Origin: CAZVAO01 sp964625175
GTDB lineage: Bacteria > Bacillota > UBA994 > PWPR01
Assembly (NCBI GenBank): GCA_964625175.1
Contig: CAZVAO010000042.1
Span: 1-18,998 of the forward strand
Reading direction: 5' to 3'
DNA: 18,998 nucleotides
The stretch's first letter is position 1; each line of letters starts with the position of its first letter. This document shows positions 15,765-18,998 of this stretch, one piece after another. A program made the position numbers and the translations under genes. The notes below the pieces were generated by a model that saw only the letters and a list, made by a program, of their open reading frames with translations, had not been told where the DNA came from and made no database searches.

Positions 15765-15789
15765 TATTCCACCTCCCCTTCCCAGTTTG

Positions 15790-16812
15790 CTAATTCTCGA
15801 TTATCGGCTCAATTATTGAAAAATCCTCGCTGATCGAATCAATCTGCTGAATCCAGACATTTCCCTCCGTATATAACCATGGGCTACCATCGCTAAGAGC
15901 GTAACTGAAATGCTCGTTACGACTTGGCTTCTCCCATGTTCCTTCATAAAGCATCCCATTACGCACGAAATATGCGTTGCCACTGCCAATCAGGTTGATT
16001 TCGCTTTCTTCTCCATCAACGGGAACGGTAATCGTTTTGGTTGCAGCTTCGATTATGATGATATTGTCTGCCCAAATTTCATCGTCGGCAGCGGTCAGGT
16101 AAACTTCACCGTTGAGATATCGTAAAAATTGATCTTCTTCAGCCTGATAGACCCACTTCACACTATTGGGGTATTTTTCGGTACCATAGGTCAACTCTAG
16201 GGCAGTAATAGGCCGACCTTCCTCAAGATCCCCATACGCCAATTCAGGCAAAGGACTTAGTTGATAAGTTTTACTTTCAGCGAATTTTAATATATTGTCA
16301 GTTGTAACAAAACAGTTGTGAGGTGCACGGCGAGAGCTATCTCGGAAGAAATACCCACCAGCAGTTGTAATATCACACATATTATGAATGTTGCTAGACT
16401 TGATATAAGCAAATGCATCCATATTACCGCCCACATGCACATAAACTGTATCGTAAGGTTTAATCGTTTCTGCAAAGTAATAGCGCGAACTGCGTACCGG
16501 CCCAACTGTTCCGGGATCCTGCCAATAGTAGCCTGCCATGAAACGGGTATAGGTCCACTCGCAAATATACTCGTAAACAATATCGGCCTTGTCTAAGTTG
16601 GCCTGAGGCTGGGCATTTGGATGATTATCCAGCATAACGAAAAAAGCGCCCGGCAGTTCTGGTTCAGGTTCGGGTTCTGGAGCAGGTGGTTCAATCACAA
16701 CGGGTGGATCAGGATCAGGGACTGGTGTTGGTGTTGCCGTCGTTTGACAAGCTGACAGCACTAATACAAATACTAGGGTTATCAAGATCAAAATCAATTT
16801 ATTATTTCTCAT
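15790..16812 (-). CDS. DUF3048 domain lipoprotein (YerB-like)
   Basis: A 340-residue lipoprotein. The signal peptide ends in the lipobox LSAC with lipidated C22. A Pro/Glu-rich linker (about 25-54, with repeated PEPE) leads into a DUF3048 domain, recognised by VMLDNHPNAQPQANLDKAD, VYEY, TRFMAGYYW, VGPVRSSRYYF and a C-terminal part with YEGTWEKPSR and EGNVWIQ. It is related to Bacillus YerB and would sit on the outer face of the cytoplasmic membrane. The biochemical function of the family is not established to my knowledge; a cell-envelope role is likely from location. GGAAGG precedes the ATG at a somewhat long spacing. It is the first gene of a three-gene operon with the XRE regulator and the glycosylase. 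Confidence 0.9.
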   Translation of the reverse strand: MRNNKLILILITLVFVLVLSACQTTATPTPVPDPDPPVVIEPPAPEPEPEPELPGAFFVMLDNHPNAQPQANLDKADIVYEYICEWTYTRFMAGYYWQDPGTVGPVRSSRYYFAETIKPYDTVYVHVGGNMDAFAYIKSSNIHNMCDITTAGGYFFRDSSRRAPHNCFVTTDNILKFAESKTYQLSPLPELAYGDLEEGRPITALELTYGTEKYPNSVKWVYQAEEDQFLRYLNGEVYLTAADDEIWADNIIIIEAATKTITVPVDGEESEINLIGSGNAYFVRNGMLYEGTWEKPSRNEHFSYALSDGSPWLYTEGNVWIQQIDSISEDFSIIEPIIEN

Positions 16813-16843
16813 CGTTACAGGCCCTTCCTCATTGGTGTTTATT

Positions 16844-16852
16844 ATTCTACCA
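16844..16852 (-). promoter_or_regulatory. Extended -10 promoter of the DUF3048-XRE-glycosylase operon
   Basis: The minus strand reads TGG-TAGAAT, an extended -10 (TGn plus a 5/6 TATAAT match), 31 nt upstream of the lipoprotein ATG. The hexamer 17 nt upstream, TAGCAT, is a weak -35, as is common for extended -10 promoters. Confidence 0.45.
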
Positions 16853-16868
16853 TTTTTGATGTCTTCAT

Positions 16869-16883
16869 GCTACAAGGTGTAGC
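16869..16883. promoter_or_regulatory. Operator-like palindrome between divergent genes
   Basis: GCTACA-AGG-TGTAGC is a perfect 6-bp inverted repeat. It overlaps the -35 position of the minus-strand operon promoter and lies about 90 bp upstream of the plus-strand nitroreductase. It is not a terminator: neither orientation is followed by Ts. Binding by the XRE protein of the same operon is a reasonable but untested guess. Confidence 0.4.
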
Positions 16884-16971
16884 AAAAAAAATTGCTATTT
16901 ATCAATGTAAATATAAAGGGATATGGTCCCTTACGCAGAAATACATAATATTAGTTATATGGAGGTGCAAC

Positions 16972-17841
16972 ATGAATATTGAAGCCCGACGTGAAGCATT
17001 AGATGTATTGAAGAATCGCCACAGCCACCGTGTCTTTATAGATAAACCCATTGAAAAAGAAGTATTAGATGAGATTTTAGAGGTTGGATTACATGCTGCT
17101 GCAGGTGGGAATCTACAGCCAATCAGCGTCATTATGATTCGCGAGCCTGAGCGTAAAAAGTATCTAAGGGAATTGTTAGGAGCAGGATTTATTGAGAAAG
17201 CGGACACGCTTCTAATTTTTGTTTTAGATTATTATCGCCTTAAGCGCTGGACCGAAGTACAAAAGGCACCCTTTGGTCGCCAACAAGCGTTCCGTGATTT
17301 TATCATCGGCCTTGAAGATGTGATGTGCATGGCTCAGAGCATGGAGTGTGCGGCTAACCTTCTCGGTGTTGGAAATGTTTACATTGGCGGCGTTAATCGT
17401 GCCTATGATGAACTTAAAGAGTACCTCGACCTTCCTGCATTAACCATCCCAATTCTCATGACCTGCTTAGGCTATTCCACTGACAAGGGTATGGGACGCA
17501 AGAAGCTGGCCCGTGAATACCTTGTTCACGAAGAGAAATATAAGCGGATGTCTGACGAGGATGTCCTCTCTGGAATCGTCAACGACAAATATGATAATTG
17601 GATTCAACCGCTTGAAGGGGAAGTGCTCGAAAAATATATCACCCACTTCACAGAAGTCACAGACACGGTCAATGGACCCGAGTGGACAAAGGAAGTCATT
17701 GCCAAGATCAAAGAACAAGGCGGCATCAATCGTGCTCAGTATCGCTTTGGCTGGCATTATAATCCACTACGCCAGCGCTCTTATAATGAGAAAATCTTTG
17801 CTTTTCTTGAGAAGCAGGGGTTTGAGTTTTTACCCAAATAG
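16972..17841 (+). CDS. Large nitroreductase family flavoprotein with C-terminal extension
   Basis: A 289-residue nitroreductase-fold protein. The FMN motif RHSHRVF (16-22) and HAAAGGNLQP (41-50) correspond to the usual RRS-R-F and AP-A-N-QP motifs, and the central helix with LEDVMCMAQSMECAANLLGVG (114-134) precedes VYIGGV. The nitroreductase fold ends near residue 185. About 100 further residues follow (DEDVLSGIVNDKYDNW..., NRAQYRFGWHYNPLRQRSYN), beyond the 170-220 residues usual for the family, and I recognise no separate domain in them. The start is the ATG at 16972, because GGAGG lies 6 nt upstream; the frame is open back to 16867 but without support. It is monocistronic, divergent from the lipoprotein operon, and ends at a strong terminator. 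Substrate is unknown. Confidence 0.88.
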   Translation: MNIEARREALDVLKNRHSHRVFIDKPIEKEVLDEILEVGLHAAAGGNLQPISVIMIREPERKKYLRELLGAGFIEKADTLLIFVLDYYRLKRWTEVQKAPFGRQQAFRDFIIGLEDVMCMAQSMECAANLLGVGNVYIGGVNRAYDELKEYLDLPALTIPILMTCLGYSTDKGMGRKKLAREYLVHEEKYKRMSDEDVLSGIVNDKYDNWIQPLEGEVLEKYITHFTEVTDTVNGPEWTKEVIAKIKEQGGINRAQYRFGWHYNPLRQRSYNEKIFAFLEKQGFEFLPK

Positions 17842-17904
17842 AATTATTCTATAAACAGATTCGTGCATTGACCTAAGCACATTTCTGAAATAGTCATTAT
17901 TATT

Positions 17905-17936
17905 AAAAGGATTATCTAAACGATAATCCTTTTTTT
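17905..17936 (+). terminator. Intrinsic terminator of the large nitroreductase gene
   Basis: AAAAGGATTATC (17905-17916), loop TAAAC, GATAATCCTTTT (17922-17933), and a run of Ts to 17936. This is a 12-bp perfect stem with T-tract, the clearest terminator in the window. Confidence 0.88.
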
Positions 17937-18037
17937 ACTTGAGGATTTTGATCTGTAATAAGATATCATTTTGAGATTCTTAAAGTTAGTGCGGTTATTC
18001 TCTCTAAACGGAAACTGTGTGCCGTTCCCGACAGTGC

Positions 18038-18871
18038 TCAGTTTTTATGTAAATGCTTACCGAACCACTCTACAACCTCATCCCGCATCTGATCCTGATA
18101 AAGATGTCCCCCCGTTGGATAGAAAATTGCTTTCAATTCATCTGGACGATCACGATAAAAGGGTTGTAGCAGCTCAAAAAAATGCTGATTATCTGCTGAG
18201 GCCACCGTTTCATCGTCAACGGCATGTTGAATCAAAATAGCGGTCTTCGAGAGGTCCTCGGCGTGCTGAGCAGCCTCTGGAACATCGTATTTCGCTAGGT
18301 CCTTTAGTGTCTCACGTTCAATTCCAAAATACTCAACGGTCTTGGGATTATAACGATAGGGTGAGCCACTTACGGGTGCTAAAACCGTAAACCGCTGATC
18401 TATTAATGGCATCATATAGGTCACATAGCCTCCCATTGAAAATCCACTGATCCCGCAATCCCCAGGGGCAGCTAGAGCGTTTTGTTGCAAATGAGAGGTT
18501 AATGCACTGATCGCTTGAACACCCCGACTGATTACCCGCAAAATAGATGGCACAAAATTCTCACCATTAAATAAGTCACTTCTATTATCTGGTTCAAGAA
18601 CACCGTGCCAGGGCATCTCAGGAAGTACTGCCGTGAAACCCTTTGCTGCCAGTTCGAGGGCAGTTTTAATACCCAGAGACGCACAATCGCCCAGTCCATG
18701 TACAAAGAAGACTGCCGAGCCTGGTGTTGGTAAATTGCTATTATAAGCTAATACATAAGGCATATTGTGGTAAAAATCACGCTTGATAATAAGTTTTCCA
18801 ACCGAAGAATCGACGACAAACTGATCACTTCTATTCAATTCTGTTAGAATGCTTTTTAAAGGCCACATCAT
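18038..18871 (-). CDS. Alpha/beta hydrolase (prolyl oligopeptidase/esterase-like)
   Basis: A 277-residue alpha/beta hydrolase. The oxyanion loop is FFVHGLGD (55-62), the nucleophile S145 sits in GFSMGG, the acid is D219 or D220 in HAVDDETV, and the catalytic H256 is in GGHLYQ, so the triad is complete and in canonical order. No signal peptide is present; it is probably cytosolic. It resembles the esterase/dienelactone-hydrolase-like group (as in Bacillus YitV), but the substrate cannot be predicted. Two adjacent ATGs (18866-18871) follow a GGGGGTGAG site that is very close to the first one. A much better ribosome site further upstream serves a 9-codon ORF whose stop overlaps this start (see separate entry), suggesting translational coupling. 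Confidence 0.88.
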   Translation of the reverse strand: MMWPLKSILTELNRSDQFVVDSSVGKLIIKRDFYHNMPYVLAYNSNLPTPGSAVFFVHGLGDCASLGIKTALELAAKGFTAVLPEMPWHGVLEPDNRSDLFNGENFVPSILRVISRGVQAISALTSHLQQNALAAPGDCGISGFSMGGYVTYMMPLIDQRFTVLAPVSGSPYRYNPKTVEYFGIERETLKDLAKYDVPEAAQHAEDLSKTAILIQHAVDDETVASADNQHFFELLQPFYRDRPDELKAIFYPTGGHLYQDQMRDEVVEWFGKHLHKN

Positions 18872-18897
18872 CTCACCCCCGCTCTATAGGCTATCAC
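18868..18897 (-). CDS. Possible 9-codon upstream ORF overlapping the hydrolase start
   Basis: A perfect AAGGAGG (18905-18911 in + coordinates) lies 7 nt before a GTG that opens the frame VIAYRAGVR and stops at a TGA (18868-18870) embedded in the ATGATG of the hydrolase start. The hydrolase frame itself is closed by TAG just upstream, so this strong ribosome site cannot serve it directly in the present sequence. It may be a leader peptide delivering ribosomes to the weakly initiated hydrolase, or a chance feature. Confidence 0.35.
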   Translation of the reverse strand: MIAYRAGVR

Positions 18898-18998
18898 TTA
18901 TTAACCTCCTTAGACAAGCCCTTAACTCGTTTTTGTGAATTTTATCAATAGAATCCGCCTCTGTTGGCTGGTCGCCGTTAGGTATTAGGCGATAGGCG

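Noticed and set aside
16869..16890. Hairpin followed by an A8 run as a terminator
   Set aside because: The T-run lies on the 5' side of the hairpin on the minus strand and As follow on the plus strand, so neither orientation gives stem plus T-tract.
16867..16971. N-terminal 35-codon extension of the large nitroreductase
   Set aside because: It has no ribosome site and covers the palindrome region; the ATG at 16972 has GGAGG at proper spacing and gives a normal N-terminus.

Overview
The window looks like chromosomal DNA of a low-to-mid GC Gram-positive bacterium (Bacillota, probably Clostridia-like). Reasons: strong AAGGAGG/GAGGAG ribosome binding sites, several TTG/GTG starts, a DUF3048 (YerB-like) lipoprotein, a membrane-anchored peptidoglycan deacetylase, and compact sigma-A-type promoters. 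This is inferred from sequence style and families; no rRNA or other phylogenetic marker is present. I see no tRNA, rRNA, CRISPR array, transposase or phage gene. One run of exactly 100 Ns (3068-3167) marks a scaffold gap.

Layout. 1-323 (-) is the 5' part of a secreted protein whose frame is broken twice. 324-626 is AT-rich and non-coding apart from two small palindromes. 627-929 (+) is an orphan C-terminal fragment. 1013-4738 (-) holds two tandem paralogous Na/phosphate-cotransporter-family genes with PhoU-like tails; the 3' end of the upstream copy is lost in the gap, and both copies keep related 5' leaders. 5125-6060 (+) is a polysaccharide deacetylase, convergent with a cytosolic M14 carboxypeptidase (6142-7803, -). 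A PAP2 membrane phosphatase (7917-8588, +) has a good promoter with a palindrome just downstream.

8603-11401 (-) is a tight operon, cutC - response regulator - sensor kinase, with overlapping genes. Upstream of it on the same strand is a second translationally overlapping pair, ROK sugar kinase - nagA (11512-13570), so amino-sugar catabolism, CutC and a two-component system lie in one co-directional block. Next come a divergent redox pair (iron-sulfur-type flavoprotein plus small nitroreductase, 13750-14847, +) and the convergent operon DUF3048 lipoprotein - XRE regulator - DNA-deoxyinosine glycosylase (16812 to 14974, -). A larger nitroreductase (16972-17841, +) diverges from that operon and ends at a strong terminator. 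An alpha/beta hydrolase (18038-18871, -), preceded by a possible 9-codon upstream ORF, closes the window.

Most genes are recognisable housekeeping or accessory families. I do not see a clear new defence or biosynthetic system. The most interesting points are the cutC/two-component/amino-sugar neighbourhood, the shared leader element of the duplicated transporters, the operator-like palindrome at the lipoprotein-XRE-glycosylase operon, and the broken secreted gene at the left edge.
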